Positions 1 to 7,230 of a stretch of 35,355 nt of DNA are shown here, in pieces. The stretch's first letter is position 1, and each line of letters starts with the position of its first letter. The translations under genes and the position numbers were made by a program. Below the pieces are notes generated by a model. It searched no databases. It saw only the letters and a list, made by a program, of their open reading frames with translations, and was not told the origin of the DNA. The stretch comes from SIG575 sp045534165 (lineage in GTDB: Bacteria > Bacillota > Clostridia > Oscillospirales > Acutalibacteraceae). The stretch covers positions 1 to 35,355 of the forward strand of contig JAZSJD010000024.1 of the NCBI GenBank assembly GCA_045534165.1, written 5' to 3'.

Positions 1-123
1 GATATGCCTAAGGTTATGAAAGGCCTTGGTATCGCAATTGTTTCAACATCAATGGGTATTATGACAGACAAGGACGCACGCAAGGCAAATGTCGGCGGTG
101 AAGTTCTTGCATTCATCTGGTAA
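1..123 (+). CDS. rpsH: 30S ribosomal protein S8, 3' end only
   Basis: The first 40 codons of the window are open in frame 1 and end at TAA. The translation ends in GGEVLAFIW and contains VSTSMGIMTD, the typical C-terminus of bacterial S8, which binds the central domain of 16S rRNA. The start lies outside the window. The position directly before rplF is the standard spc operon order. The stop is followed at once by the AAGGAGGTG ribosome binding site of rplF. Confidence 0.93.
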   Translation, partial: DMPKVMKGLGIAIVSTSMGIMTDKDARKANVGGEVLAFIW

Positions 124-138
124 GGAGGTGCTGTTAGA

Positions 139-684
139 ATGTCACGTATAGGCAAGATGCCGATTGATATTCCGGCAGGTGTTGATGTAACAATCGACGG
201 CAGCACTGTAACCGTAAAGGGTCCCAAAGGTGAACTCACCAGAACAGTGCATCAGAATATCACAGTTGAAAAGGACGGCGCTGTTATCACAGTTACACGT
301 CCCAATGATGAGAATCTCAACAAATCACTTCATGGTCTTACACGTACACTCATCGCAAACATGGTTGAAGGTGTAAGCAAAGGTTTCTCAAAGGAACTTG
401 AAGTTAACGGTGTTGGTTACCGTGCTGCAAAGAATGGTAAAGAACTCGTTCTTACAGTTGGTTACTCTCATCCTGTAACATTTGAGGAAACAGATGGTAT
501 TACTATCGAAGTTCCCGGTCCGAACAAGATCATTATTTCAGGATCTGACAAACAGAAAGTCGGCCAGTTTGCAGCAGAAGTTCGTGAAGTACGTCCTCCC
601 GAACCCTACAAAGGCAAGGGTATCAAGTATGTTGACGAACACATCCGCCGCAAAGAAGGTAAGGCCGCTAAGGGCGGTAAATAA
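139..684 (+). CDS. rplF: 50S ribosomal protein L6
   Basis: A 181-residue protein beginning MSRIGKMPI, the usual L6 start, with two L6 repeats and a C-terminal region containing VREVRPPEPYKGKGI, the L6 signature near the 23S rRNA-binding end. L6 sits near the sarcin-ricin loop and the factor-binding site of the large subunit. The length matches the family (about 178-182). The gene starts 15 bases after the rpsH stop behind AAGGAGGTG, and 24 bases separate it from rplR, so it is cotranscribed. Nothing unusual is seen. Confidence 0.97.
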   Translation: MSRIGKMPIDIPAGVDVTIDGSTVTVKGPKGELTRTVHQNITVEKDGAVITVTRPNDENLNKSLHGLTRTLIANMVEGVSKGFSKELEVNGVGYRAAKNGKELVLTVGYSHPVTFEETDGITIEVPGPNKIIISGSDKQKVGQFAAEVREVRPPEPYKGKGIKYVDEHIRRKEGKAAKGGK

Positions 685-708
685 TCTAATATCAAGGAGT
701 GAAAAATT

Positions 709-1068
709 ATGGTTAACAGACCTGACAGCAATAAGGCAAGAAGTCAGCGCCATAAGAGAGTCCGTGGTAAAATCAACGGAACTGCAGAGCGTCCTCGCCT
801 TAATGTATTCCGCTCCCTTCAGAATATCTACGCTCAGTTAATCGATGACGTAAACGGTGTAACACTTGTTAGCGCATCATCTGTTGAGAAAGATTTTGAA
901 GAATACGGCGGAAATAAATCCGCAGCCCGCAAGGTTGGCGAAATGCTCGCAAAGAGAGCCATCGAGAAAGATATTACAGATGTAGTATTTGACCGTGGCG
1001 GATATATATATCACGGCCGTGTACAAGAGTTGGCCGAAGGCGCCCGTGAAGGCGGCCTCAAGTTCTAA
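709..1068 (+). CDS. rplR: 50S ribosomal protein L18
   Basis: A 119-residue basic protein with the L18 features RPRLNVFRSLQNIYAQLIDD and, near the end, VVFDRGGYIYHGRVQELAEGAREGG split across the last 30 residues. L18 binds 5S rRNA and helps dock it in the central protuberance. The N-terminus (KARSQRHKRVRGK) is the flexible basic segment typical of the family. AAGGAG lies 7 bases before the ATG. The stop is followed within 2 bases by the ribosome binding site of rpsE. Confidence 0.96.
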   Translation: MVNRPDSNKARSQRHKRVRGKINGTAERPRLNVFRSLQNIYAQLIDDVNGVTLVSASSVEKDFEEYGGNKSAARKVGEMLAKRAIEKDITDVVFDRGGYIYHGRVQELAEGAREGGLKF

Positions 1069-1084
1069 TGAAGGAGGAATAACT

Positions 1085-1585
1085 TTGGCTAATATTGAAA
1101 CACAGGCAAACGAGCTTCAGGAAAGAGTTGTTACTATCAACCGTGTTTCTAAAACTGTTAAGGGTGGTAGAATTTTCAAATTCGCAGCTCTTGTAGTTGT
1201 TGGTGATGGTAACGGCACCGTAGGCTTCGGTCTCGGTAAATCCGGTGAAGTACCGGATGCAATCCGTAAAGGTATCGAAGATGCCAAAAAGAATCTTATT
1301 AAAGTTTCTCTTAAAGGAACAACAATTCCTCACGAAGTAATCGGTAAATTCGGCGCAGGCGTAGTTCTTATGAAACCCGCTGCACCTGGTACCGGTGTTA
1401 TCGCAGGTGGTCCTGTTCGTGCTGTTGTTGAAACAGTAGGTATTAAGGACATCCGTTCTAAGGCTCTTCGTTCAAACAATCCGTGCAATGTTGTTAGAGC
1501 AACAATTGACGGTCTTTCCAAGCTTCGCAATGCAGATGAAGTTGCAGCGATCCGTGGAAAATCAACAAAAGAAATTTTAGGTTAA
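1085..1585 (+). CDS. rpsE: 30S ribosomal protein S5 (TTG start)
   Basis: The 166-residue product has the S5 double-stranded-RNA-binding fold: ELQERVVTINRVSKTVKGG near the N-terminus, then VGDGNGTVGFGLGKSGEVP, then GAGVVLMKPAAPGTGVIAGG. S5 works in decoding accuracy and in mRNA unwinding at the entry site. The open frame extends upstream to 989 inside rplR, but a TTG at 1085 lies 7 bases after AAGGAGG and gives the usual family length (about 166), so I take TTG as the start. No ATG fits that position. The next gene, rpmD, begins 14 bases after the stop. Confidence 0.95.
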   Translation: MANIETQANELQERVVTINRVSKTVKGGRIFKFAALVVVGDGNGTVGFGLGKSGEVPDAIRKGIEDAKKNLIKVSLKGTTIPHEVIGKFGAGVVLMKPAAPGTGVIAGGPVRAVVETVGIKDIRSKALRSNNPCNVVRATIDGLSKLRNADEVAAIRGKSTKEILG

Positions 1586-1599
1586 GGAGGGTGGATTAA

Positions 1600-1779
1600 A
1601 TGGCAAACGTTCAGGTAAAGCTTGTAAGAAGCTTAATCGGAAGCAAGAAAGACCAGATAGCCACCGCTCATGCACTTGGTCTTCACAAAATCGGAGATGT
1701 AGCTGTACAGCCTGCAAATCCGCAGACACAAGGAAAAATTAATAAAATTAACCACCTCATCGAGGTAACCGAAGCGTAA
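1600..1779 (+). CDS. rpmD: 50S ribosomal protein L30
   Basis: A 59-residue protein, read by eye, beginning MANVQVKLVRSLIGSKKDQ and continuing with the L30 pattern TAHALGLHKIGD and a C-terminal INKINHLIEVTEA. L30 is a small peripheral protein of the large subunit. The ATG sits behind AAGGAGGGTGGATTAA, and TAA at 1777-1779 ends the frame. It lies between rpsE and rplO, exactly as in the canonical spc operon. Confidence 0.95.
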   Translation: MANVQVKLVRSLIGSKKDQIATAHALGLHKIGDVAVQPANPQTQGKINKINHLIEVTEA

Positions 1780-1796
1780 GCAAGGAGGTGCGACAA

Positions 1797-2240
1797 ATGA
1801 AATTGCACGAACTTTCCCCGGTACCCGGTTCAACAAAAGAACGTAAACGTATCGGTAGAGGTCCCGCATCAGGTCAGGGTAAAACTGCTGGTAAAGGACA
1901 TAAAGGTCAGAAGGCACGTGCCGGCAGAGGTATGCAGATCGGCTTTGAAGGCGGTCAGATGCCCTTGCAGAGAAGAATTCCCAAGAGAGGCTTCAACAAC
2001 ATTTTCCGTAAGGAATTTGCAATTGTTAATCTTGCAAGCCTTGAAAAGGTATTCAATGATGGCGACACAGTAACAATCGAGGCTCTTATCGCAAACGGTC
2101 TCGTAAAGAAAACTCTTGACGGTGTTAAGGTTCTTGGAAACGGCGAAATTTCAAAGAAACTTACCGTTCAGGTAAACGCTTATTCTGAAACTGCTAAATC
2201 AAAGATTGAGGCTGCAGGCGGAAAGGCAGAGGTGGTATGA
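1797..2240 (+). CDS. rplO: 50S ribosomal protein L15
   Basis: The 147-residue product begins MKLHELSPVPGSTKERKRIGRG and has the glycine-rich L15 N-terminus (GQGKTAGKGHKGQKARAGRG) followed by the globular C-terminal domain. L15 threads into 23S rRNA and is a late assembly protein. A GTG at 1788 is in frame, but it is part of the AAGGAGGTG ribosome binding site, so ATG 1797 is the start. The TGA stop is one base from the secY start, indicating translational coupling. Confidence 0.96.
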   Translation: MKLHELSPVPGSTKERKRIGRGPASGQGKTAGKGHKGQKARAGRGMQIGFEGGQMPLQRRIPKRGFNNIFRKEFAIVNLASLEKVFNDGDTVTIEALIANGLVKKTLDGVKVLGNGEISKKLTVQVNAYSETAKSKIEAAGGKAEVV

Positions 2241-2241
2241 C

Positions 2242-3585
2242 ATGATCAAAACCTTTGTCAATGCATGGAAAATTCCGGATATTCGTAAGAAAATCCTTTT
2301 TACAGCACTCATTGTTTTGATTTTCAGAATAGGTTCTGTCATTCCGGTTCCTTTTGTTAATATTGCAGAAGGCGGACTTTTTGGCAGTGGCTTAGAAGGT
2401 ACTTTTGTTGAGTACCTGAATATGATGACGGGTGAAGCATTCAGCTACGGTACAATTTTTGCACTGTCAATCACTCCGTACATCAACAGTTCAATCATTA
2501 TGCAGCTCTTAACAGTTGCTATTCCTGCTCTTGAAAGATTGTCAAAAGAAGGCGAAGAAGGCAGAAAGAAAATTGCTGCTATCACTCGTTATGTAACAGT
2601 TGGTCTTGCTCTTATGCAGAGTACAGCTTACTACTTCTTTGTAAAAGCTCAGGGCTTCCTTTCAGTGGACAAAAGTGGTGATCCCTTCACAGGTTTCTGG
2701 GCAGTGTTCCAGGCAGTAACCATCGTCCTTTGTTTCACAGCAGGTGCTGCACTTGTTATGTGGCTTGGTGAACAGATTAATGAAAAAGGTATCGGCAATG
2801 GTATCTCAATGATCCTTTTTGCAGGTATCGTTTCAAGAATTCCCACATTCTTCTTCCAGCTCTTCGATAGCAGCAACGGTGGTTATTGGAGCTATGGTGA
2901 AAAAGCATACTATGTACTTTCACCCCTCGTTGTAGTAATCACACTTCTTATGATTGCTTACATCGTATGGATGGACAATGCGGAAAGACGTATTCCCGTT
3001 CAGTATGCAAAACGCGTAGTTGGACGTAAAATGTATGGCGGACAGAGCACACATATTCCGATTAAGGTTAATATGTCAGGTGTTATGCCCATCATCTTCG
3101 CAAGCTCAATTCTTTCACTTCCCCCAACAGTTCAGTTATTCTTTGATGCTAACAAACTTTCAGATGGCTGGAAAGGTTTCTTCAAAGTGTTTACAGCTGA
3201 ACACTGGGCATATGGTATTATGTATTTCGTATTGATTATCTTCTTTGCATATTTCTATGCAACAATCCAGTATAATCCCATCGAAATGGCAAATAACATC
3301 AGAAAGAACAGCGGTGCAATCCCCGGTATTCGTCCCGGCAAGCCCACATCAGATTATATCGGCAGAATTCTTTCAAGAATTACACTCCTCGGAGCATTGC
3401 TTATCAGCGTAGTTGCAATCTTCCCGATTGTTTACTCACAGATCTGCGGTCTCTTCTTGGATCACGGTATGAACATTTCACTTGGTGGTACATCAATCAT
3501 CATCCTTGTTGGTGTTGCTCTCGAAACTGTTAAACAGCTTGAAAGCCAGATGATGATGCGTCACTATAAGGGCTTCCTCGATTAA
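2242..3585 (+). CDS. secY: Protein translocase subunit SecY
   Basis: A 447-residue, ten-helix membrane protein forming the SecYEG protein-conducting channel. Recognisable elements are the N-terminal NAWKIPDIRKKILFT, the TM2 plug/gate region ending in SITPYINSSIIMQLL, WLGEQINEKGIGNGISMI in the middle, and the cytosolic loop GIRPGKPTSDYI before the last helices. The open frame extends upstream into rplO (2206), but ATG 2242 gives the standard N-terminus and follows AGAGGTGG. It is one base from the rplO stop, coupling membrane insertion machinery to ribosomal protein expression as in other bacteria. Confidence 0.97.
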   Translation: MIKTFVNAWKIPDIRKKILFTALIVLIFRIGSVIPVPFVNIAEGGLFGSGLEGTFVEYLNMMTGEAFSYGTIFALSITPYINSSIIMQLLTVAIPALERLSKEGEEGRKKIAAITRYVTVGLALMQSTAYYFFVKAQGFLSVDKSGDPFTGFWAVFQAVTIVLCFTAGAALVMWLGEQINEKGIGNGISMILFAGIVSRIPTFFFQLFDSSNGGYWSYGEKAYYVLSPLVVVITLLMIAYIVWMDNAERRIPVQYAKRVVGRKMYGGQSTHIPIKVNMSGVMPIIFASSILSLPPTVQLFFDANKLSDGWKGFFKVFTAEHWAYGIMYFVLIIFFAYFYATIQYNPIEMANNIRKNSGAIPGIRPGKPTSDYIGRILSRITLLGALLISVVAIFPIVYSQICGLFLDHGMNISLGGTSIIILVGVALETVKQLESQMMMRHYKGFLD

Positions 3586-3604
3586 TAGAAAAGGAGAAAA
3601 AGAT

Positions 3605-4237
3605 ATGAAACTTATTCTTCTTGGTGCACCGGGTGCAGGTAAAGGAACTCAGGCAGAAGTTATCTGTGAAAAGCTTTCAATACCTGCAATCTCAACCGGT
3701 AACATTATCCGTGAAGCATTGAAAAATGGCACGGAAATGGGACTTAAAGCAAAATCATTCATTGATGCAGGTCAGCTTGTTCCTGATGAAGTCGTAATCG
3801 GCATCATTAAGGACAGACTTGCAGCAGATGACTGCAATAACGGATTCATCCTTGACGGTTTCCCCCGTACAATTCCTCAGGCTGAAGCTCTCGATGCAAT
3901 GGGCGTTGTTATTGACAAAGTTATTGACATCGAAGTTCCTGATGAAAAAATTGTAAAGAGAATGTCAGGCAGACGTGTTTGCAAGGATTGCGGTGCTTCA
4001 TATCACTTGGAGTACAAAAAACCTGAAAAAGACGGTGTTTGCAACCTCTGCGGTGGTGAACTTGTTCAGAGAAAGGATGACCATCCGGATACGGTTCTCG
4101 ATAGACTTAATGTTTATCACGAACAGACAGAACCGCTTAAAACCTACTATGGTAACAAAGGAATCCTTTGCATAGTAGAAGGGCAGGAAGAGGTTAAAGA
4201 TACAACCGCTCTTACCCTTAAAGCTTTGGAGGATTAA
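3605..4237 (+). CDS. adk: Adenylate kinase, zinc-type lid
   Basis: A 210-residue kinase that interconverts 2 ADP with ATP and AMP in the cytoplasm. The P-loop GAPGAGKGT is at residues 7-15, the AMP-binding STGN at about 30-33, and DGFPRT at about 84-89. The lid carries four cysteines (C126, C129, C146, C149) as two CxxC pairs, the structural zinc site common in Gram-positive adenylate kinases and absent from E. coli Adk. The ATG follows AAAGGAG. Only 2 bases separate its stop from map. Location between secY and map is the usual Firmicutes order. Confidence 0.96.
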   Translation: MKLILLGAPGAGKGTQAEVICEKLSIPAISTGNIIREALKNGTEMGLKAKSFIDAGQLVPDEVVIGIIKDRLAADDCNNGFILDGFPRTIPQAEALDAMGVVIDKVIDIEVPDEKIVKRMSGRRVCKDCGASYHLEYKKPEKDGVCNLCGGELVQRKDDHPDTVLDRLNVYHEQTEPLKTYYGNKGILCIVEGQEEVKDTTALTLKALED

Positions 4238-4239
4238 GC

Positions 4240-4989
4240 ATGATAGTGCTCAAGACCAATCGAGAGCTTGCCCTTATGAGAGAGGCTTGCAGGATTTCGG
4301 CCGGAGCATTAAAGGCAGCAGGAGAGGCAGTTCAGCCGGGAGTCACTACCGCTGAAATTGATAGGATCGCATACGAATATATAAAGAAGCAGGGTGCTAA
4401 TCCCAACTTCCTTCATTTGTATGATTTTCCTGCTACCGCATGCATTTCCATAAACGATGAGGTTATTCACGGAATACCGAGTAAAAATCGCGTAATCAAA
4501 GAAGGCGACATCGTCAGCATTGACCTTGGCGCAGAGCTCGGAGGATATAACGGAGATAACGCCGCCACATTTGCAGCAGGAAAAATCAGTCCTGAAGCAC
4601 AGCGGCTGTGCGATGTGACAAAAGAAAGCCTTTATGAAGGAATTAAAATGGCACTCGCAGGTGGCAGACTCGGTGATATCGGATGGGCAGTTCAGAATTA
4701 TTGCGAATCACGAGGTTACGGTGTTGTAAGGTCTTTCACGGGCCACGGCATCGGCAGAAAAGTCCATGAAGACCCCAGCGTACCGAATTATGGCACACCG
4801 GGAAGAGGTGTGCGTCTGTTGCCGGGCATGACTATTGCCATTGAACCCATGATTAATCAGGGTGTACCGGGCGTAAAAACAATGTCAGACGGCTGGACGG
4901 TTAAAACGGCTGACGGAAAACTTTCCGCACATTTCGAACATACAATTGCAATCACTTCAAACGGACCGGTAATTCTTACCGAGCTTTGA
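4240..4989 (+). CDS. map: Methionine aminopeptidase type I
   Basis: A 249-residue pita-bread-fold metallopeptidase that removes the initiator methionine from nascent proteins. The five dinuclear metal ligands are all visible: D95 (SIDLGAE), D106 (YNGDNAAT), H169 (TGHGIGR), E202 (IEPM) and E233 (HFEHTIAI). There is no N-terminal zinc-finger or SH3-binding extension, so it is the short bacterial type Ia. The ATG lies 2 bases after adk, with GGAGG inside the adk 3' end. The gene is followed by the KOW protein 14 bases downstream. Confidence 0.97.
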   Translation: MIVLKTNRELALMREACRISAGALKAAGEAVQPGVTTAEIDRIAYEYIKKQGANPNFLHLYDFPATACISINDEVIHGIPSKNRVIKEGDIVSIDLGAELGGYNGDNAATFAAGKISPEAQRLCDVTKESLYEGIKMALAGGRLGDIGWAVQNYCESRGYGVVRSFTGHGIGRKVHEDPSVPNYGTPGRGVRLLPGMTIAIEPMINQGVPGVKTMSDGWTVKTADGKLSAHFEHTIAITSNGPVILTEL

Positions 4990-5003
4990 TAGGAGGCAAT
5001 GGT

Positions 5004-5300
5004 GTGGAAATCGAAAAAGGCAGAGTTGTCAGGTCGAAAGCCGGACACGATTCGAACGATATTTTTGCGGTTGTCGGGACAGATGCAAACAATGTTTACA
5101 TCTGTGACGGGAAAGAACGTAAGGTAGAAAAACCGAAACGTAAAAACCCAAAACATATAGAAGTAACATCCTATATGGTTTCACCCGAAGAAATGGCAGC
5201 CAATGGAAGGTTAAAGAAAGCACTCAGTAAAATCAAAGCTGAGGCAGACAAATCATCAGGAGGTTTTGTTAATGGCCAAACAGGATATGATAGAGGTTGA
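5004..5300 (+). CDS. KOW-domain RNA-binding protein (L14e/L6e-like)
   Basis: A 98-residue protein starting at GTG 5004, 7 bases after AGGAGG, and beginning MEIEKGRVVRSKAGHDSNDIF. The N-terminal third is a KOW motif (GRVVRSKAGHD...FAVVG), an RNA-binding SH3-like barrel related to archaeal/eukaryotic ribosomal L14e. The rest is lysine-rich. Small KOW proteins of this kind sit between map and infA in many Clostridia; their exact role on the ribosome is not established to my knowledge. The last 29 bases overlap infA, so the infA ribosome binding site and start codon lie inside this gene. Confidence 0.85.
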   Translation: MEIEKGRVVRSKAGHDSNDIFAVVGTDANNVYICDGKERKVEKPKRKNPKHIEVTSYMVSPEEMAANGRLKKALSKIKAEADKSSGGFVNGQTGYDRG

Positions 5301-5490
5301 AGGAACCGTTATCGAAGCTCTTCCGAATGCAACATTTAATGTTGAATTGGAAAACGGAGTTAAGATCTTAGCTCACATTTCCGGAAAACTCAGAATGAAC
5401 TACATTCGAATCCTTCCGGGAGATAAAGTGACGGTAGAAATGTCGCCATATGACCTGACTCGAGGTCGTATTACATGGCGATCCAAATAA
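5272..5490 (+). CDS. infA: Translation initiation factor IF-1
   Basis: A 72-residue S1/OB-fold protein beginning MAKQDMIEVEGTVIEALPNA and ending SPYDLTRGRITWRSK, the standard IF-1 length and ends. IF-1 occupies the ribosomal A site during initiation and works with IF-2 and IF-3. The open frame extends two codons upstream, but ATG 5272 follows AGGAGG with 7-8 bases spacing and restores the canonical MAK start. The first 29 bases overlap the preceding KOW gene in another frame. A 54-base gap with a small hairpin (5498-5514) separates it from rpmJ. Confidence 0.97.
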   Translation: MAKQDMIEVEGTVIEALPNATFNVELENGVKILAHISGKLRMNYIRILPGDKVTVEMSPYDLTRGRITWRSK

Positions 5491-5544
5491 GAATCAGTAC
5501 AGCAAAAAGCTGTATGAAGCAAGTATTTTAGGAGGTATTCAATT

Positions 5545-5718
5545 ATGAAAGTCAGACCTTCTGTAAAGAAAATTTGCGAGAAGTGCAAGATTATTAAACG
5601 CAAGGGAAAAATCATGGTAATCTGTGAAAATCCCAAGCACAAGCAGCGTCAGGGTGAATCCGGCGCAACCCACTTAATGGAGGTGCAACTGACAAATGGC
5701 ACGTATTTCAGGTGTTGA
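5545..5718 (+). CDS. rpmJ: 50S ribosomal protein L36 with C-terminal extension (stop codon lost)
   Basis: The first 37 residues are ordinary zinc-type L36: MKVRPSVKKICEKCK at the start, zinc ligands C11, C14, C27 and H32 or H33, and KHKQRQG at residues 31-37. In the bacterial 37-residue form the frame stops after that glycine. Here codon 38 is GAA instead of a stop, and the frame continues for 20 residues (starting ESGATH, ending TYFRC) to TGA at 5716-5718. The extension reads through the rpsM ribosome binding site and overlaps rpsM by 23 bases. A TAA-to-GAA change explains it most simply; a one-base sequence error is the alternative. The ATG follows AGGAGG. Confidence 0.85.
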   Translation: MKVRPSVKKICEKCKIIKRKGKIMVICENPKHKQRQGESGATHLMEVQLTNGTYFRC

Positions 5719-6064
5719 CTTACCAAGAGAAAAAAGAGTTGAAATCGCTCTCACATACATCTATGGTATTGGTCGCAAAACTGCATGTGACATTATAGCA
5801 GCAACAGGTATTAATCCTGACACAAGAGTTAAGGATTTAACTGAAGAAGATGTTTCAAAACTTCGTGAGTATATCGACCACAACGTAAAAGTTGAAGGTG
5901 ACCTCAGAAGAGAAACAGCATTTGATATCAAAAGGCTTATCGAAATCGGTTGCTATCGTGGCGTACGTCACCGTAAGGGTCTGCCCGTAAGAGGTCAGCG
6001 CTCAAAGACAAACGCACGTACACGTAAGGGTCCGAAGAAGACAATAGCTAATAAGAAGAAATAA
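5696..6064 (+). CDS. rpsM: 30S ribosomal protein S13
   Basis: A 122-residue basic protein beginning MARISGVDLPREKRVEIALTY, with the helix-hairpin-helix segment YGIGRKTACDII and the C-terminal tail VRGQRSKTNARTRKGP typical of S13. S13 sits in the head of the small subunit, contacts the P-site tRNA and bridges to L5/23S. The ATG follows GGAGGTGC with 11 bases to the start. Its first 23 bases also encode the extended tail of rpmJ in another frame, so translation of the two may be coupled. Confidence 0.97.
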   Translation: MARISGVDLPREKRVEIALTYIYGIGRKTACDIIAATGINPDTRVKDLTEEDVSKLREYIDHNVKVEGDLRRETAFDIKRLIEIGCYRGVRHRKGLPVRGQRSKTNARTRKGPKKTIANKKK

Positions 6065-6082
6065 TTGAAGGAGGAATAAGTA

Positions 6083-6484
6083 ATGGCAAAAGTAGTTAAA
6101 AAAGCTGGTGCAACACGCCGTCGCCGTGAGCGTAAAAATATTGAGCGTGGAGCAGCACACATTCAATCCACCTTCAACAACACTATCGTAACAATTACCG
6201 ATACACAGGGTAATGCTGTGTCATGGGCAAGTGCGGGTGAAATGGGCTTCAGAGGCTCAAGAAAATCAACTCCCTTTGCAGCACAGACAGCAGCAGAAAC
6301 AGCAGCGAAAGTTGCTATCGATCACGGTATGAAAACAGTTGAGGTTTACGTTAAAGGCCCCGGACAGGGACGTGAAGCTGCAATCAGAGCATTGCAGACA
6401 GCAGGCCTTGATGTTACAATGATCAAGGACGTAACTCCTATTCCCCATAACGGCTGCCGTCCTCCCAAGAGAAGACGCGTATAA
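6083..6484 (+). CDS. rpsK: 30S ribosomal protein S11
   Basis: A 133-residue protein with the S11 core GAAHIQSTFNNTIVTITD, the Gly-rich AAIRALQTAGLDVTMIKDVTP segment and the near-invariant C-terminus PHNGCRPPKRRRV. S11 forms part of the platform and lines the mRNA exit channel, partnering S7 and S18. The gene is 18 bases after rpsM behind AAGGAGGAATAAGTA and 24 bases before rpsD. Length and ends are normal. Confidence 0.97.
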   Translation: MAKVVKKAGATRRRRERKNIERGAAHIQSTFNNTIVTITDTQGNAVSWASAGEMGFRGSRKSTPFAAQTAAETAAKVAIDHGMKTVEVYVKGPGQGREAAIRALQTAGLDVTMIKDVTPIPHNGCRPPKRRRV

Positions 6485-6508
6485 CCTAAATTTTGGAGGT
6501 GTAATATT

Positions 6509-7135
6509 ATGGCAAGATATACCGGTCCGGTATGTAAATTGTGCCGTCGTGAAGGCAAAAAGCTCTTCCTCAAAGGTGACAGATGCTACACAGAGAGATG
6601 CGCTTTTGAACGTCGTTCATATGCTCCCGGTCAGCACGGCCAGAGCCGTAAGAAGGTTTCTGAATACGGTATGCAGCTTCGTGCAAAGCAGCAGGCTAGA
6701 CGTTACTACGGCATTAATGAAACTCAGTTCCATAAATATTTCTTGATGGCTGAAAAGCGTCAGGGTGTTACAGGTGAAAACCTTCTCAGAATTTGCGAAA
6801 GCAGACTTGATAACGTAATTTATCTTCTCGGCTGGGCAAACTCAAGAGCAGAAGCAAGACAGCTTGTAATTCATGGACACTATGAAGTAAACTCAAGCAA
6901 AGTTGATATTCCGTCATATCTTCTCAAAGCAGGAGATACGGTTTCTATTAAAAGCAAGAGTAAGGACAGCGATAAGTTCAAGGCAGTTCTTGAAGCAAAC
7001 GCATCACGTCCTGTTCCGCAGTGGCTCGATCTTAACAAGGAAGCAGCAACAGCTAAAATTGTTTCTCTTCCCGAACGTGATCAGATCGCAGCTCCCGTTG
7101 AAGAACATCTCATCGTTGAGTTCTACTCTAAATAA
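6509..7135 (+). CDS. rpsD: 30S ribosomal protein S4, zinc-binding type
   Basis: A 208-residue primary 16S-binding assembly protein. The N-terminus holds a zinc-finger set C9-x2-C12 with C26 and C31, so this is the C+ form. An S4 RNA-binding domain follows (ESRLDNVIYLLGWANSRAEARQLVIHGHY, about residues 92-120), and the C-terminus is EEHLIVEFYSK. In many Firmicutes rpsD lies elsewhere, but in Clostridia it is commonly here between rpsK and rpoA. GGAGGTG precedes the ATG. A 95-base spacer follows before rpoA, the longest gap within the cluster. Confidence 0.97.
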   Translation: MARYTGPVCKLCRREGKKLFLKGDRCYTERCAFERRSYAPGQHGQSRKKVSEYGMQLRAKQQARRYYGINETQFHKYFLMAEKRQGVTGENLLRICESRLDNVIYLLGWANSRAEARQLVIHGHYEVNSSKVDIPSYLLKAGDTVSIKSKSKDSDKFKAVLEANASRPVPQWLDLNKEAATAKIVSLPERDQIAAPVEEHLIVEFYSK

Positions 7136-7230
7136 TCCGCTAAGTAGTCGGATATGGGGTTTGGCGGTATGGGTAGACTCAGCCGCGTAATCTAAAAGAG
7201 TGACCTATCATAAACGAAGGAGGTTTTCAT

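Noticed and set aside
482..841. Long open frame overlapping rplF and rplR
   Set aside because: It lies across two well-recognised ribosomal protein genes in another frame and resembles no known protein.
5498..5514. Hairpin TACAGC-AAAAA-GCTGTA between infA and rpmJ, considered as a terminator
   Set aside because: The stem is only 6 bp and no T-tract follows; the cluster clearly continues.
7136..7230. 95-base spacer before rpoA, considered for a promoter or leader structure
   Set aside because: No TATAAT-type box with a suitable -35 and no stable hairpin with a conserved look was found; AAGGAGG for rpoA is its only clear signal.
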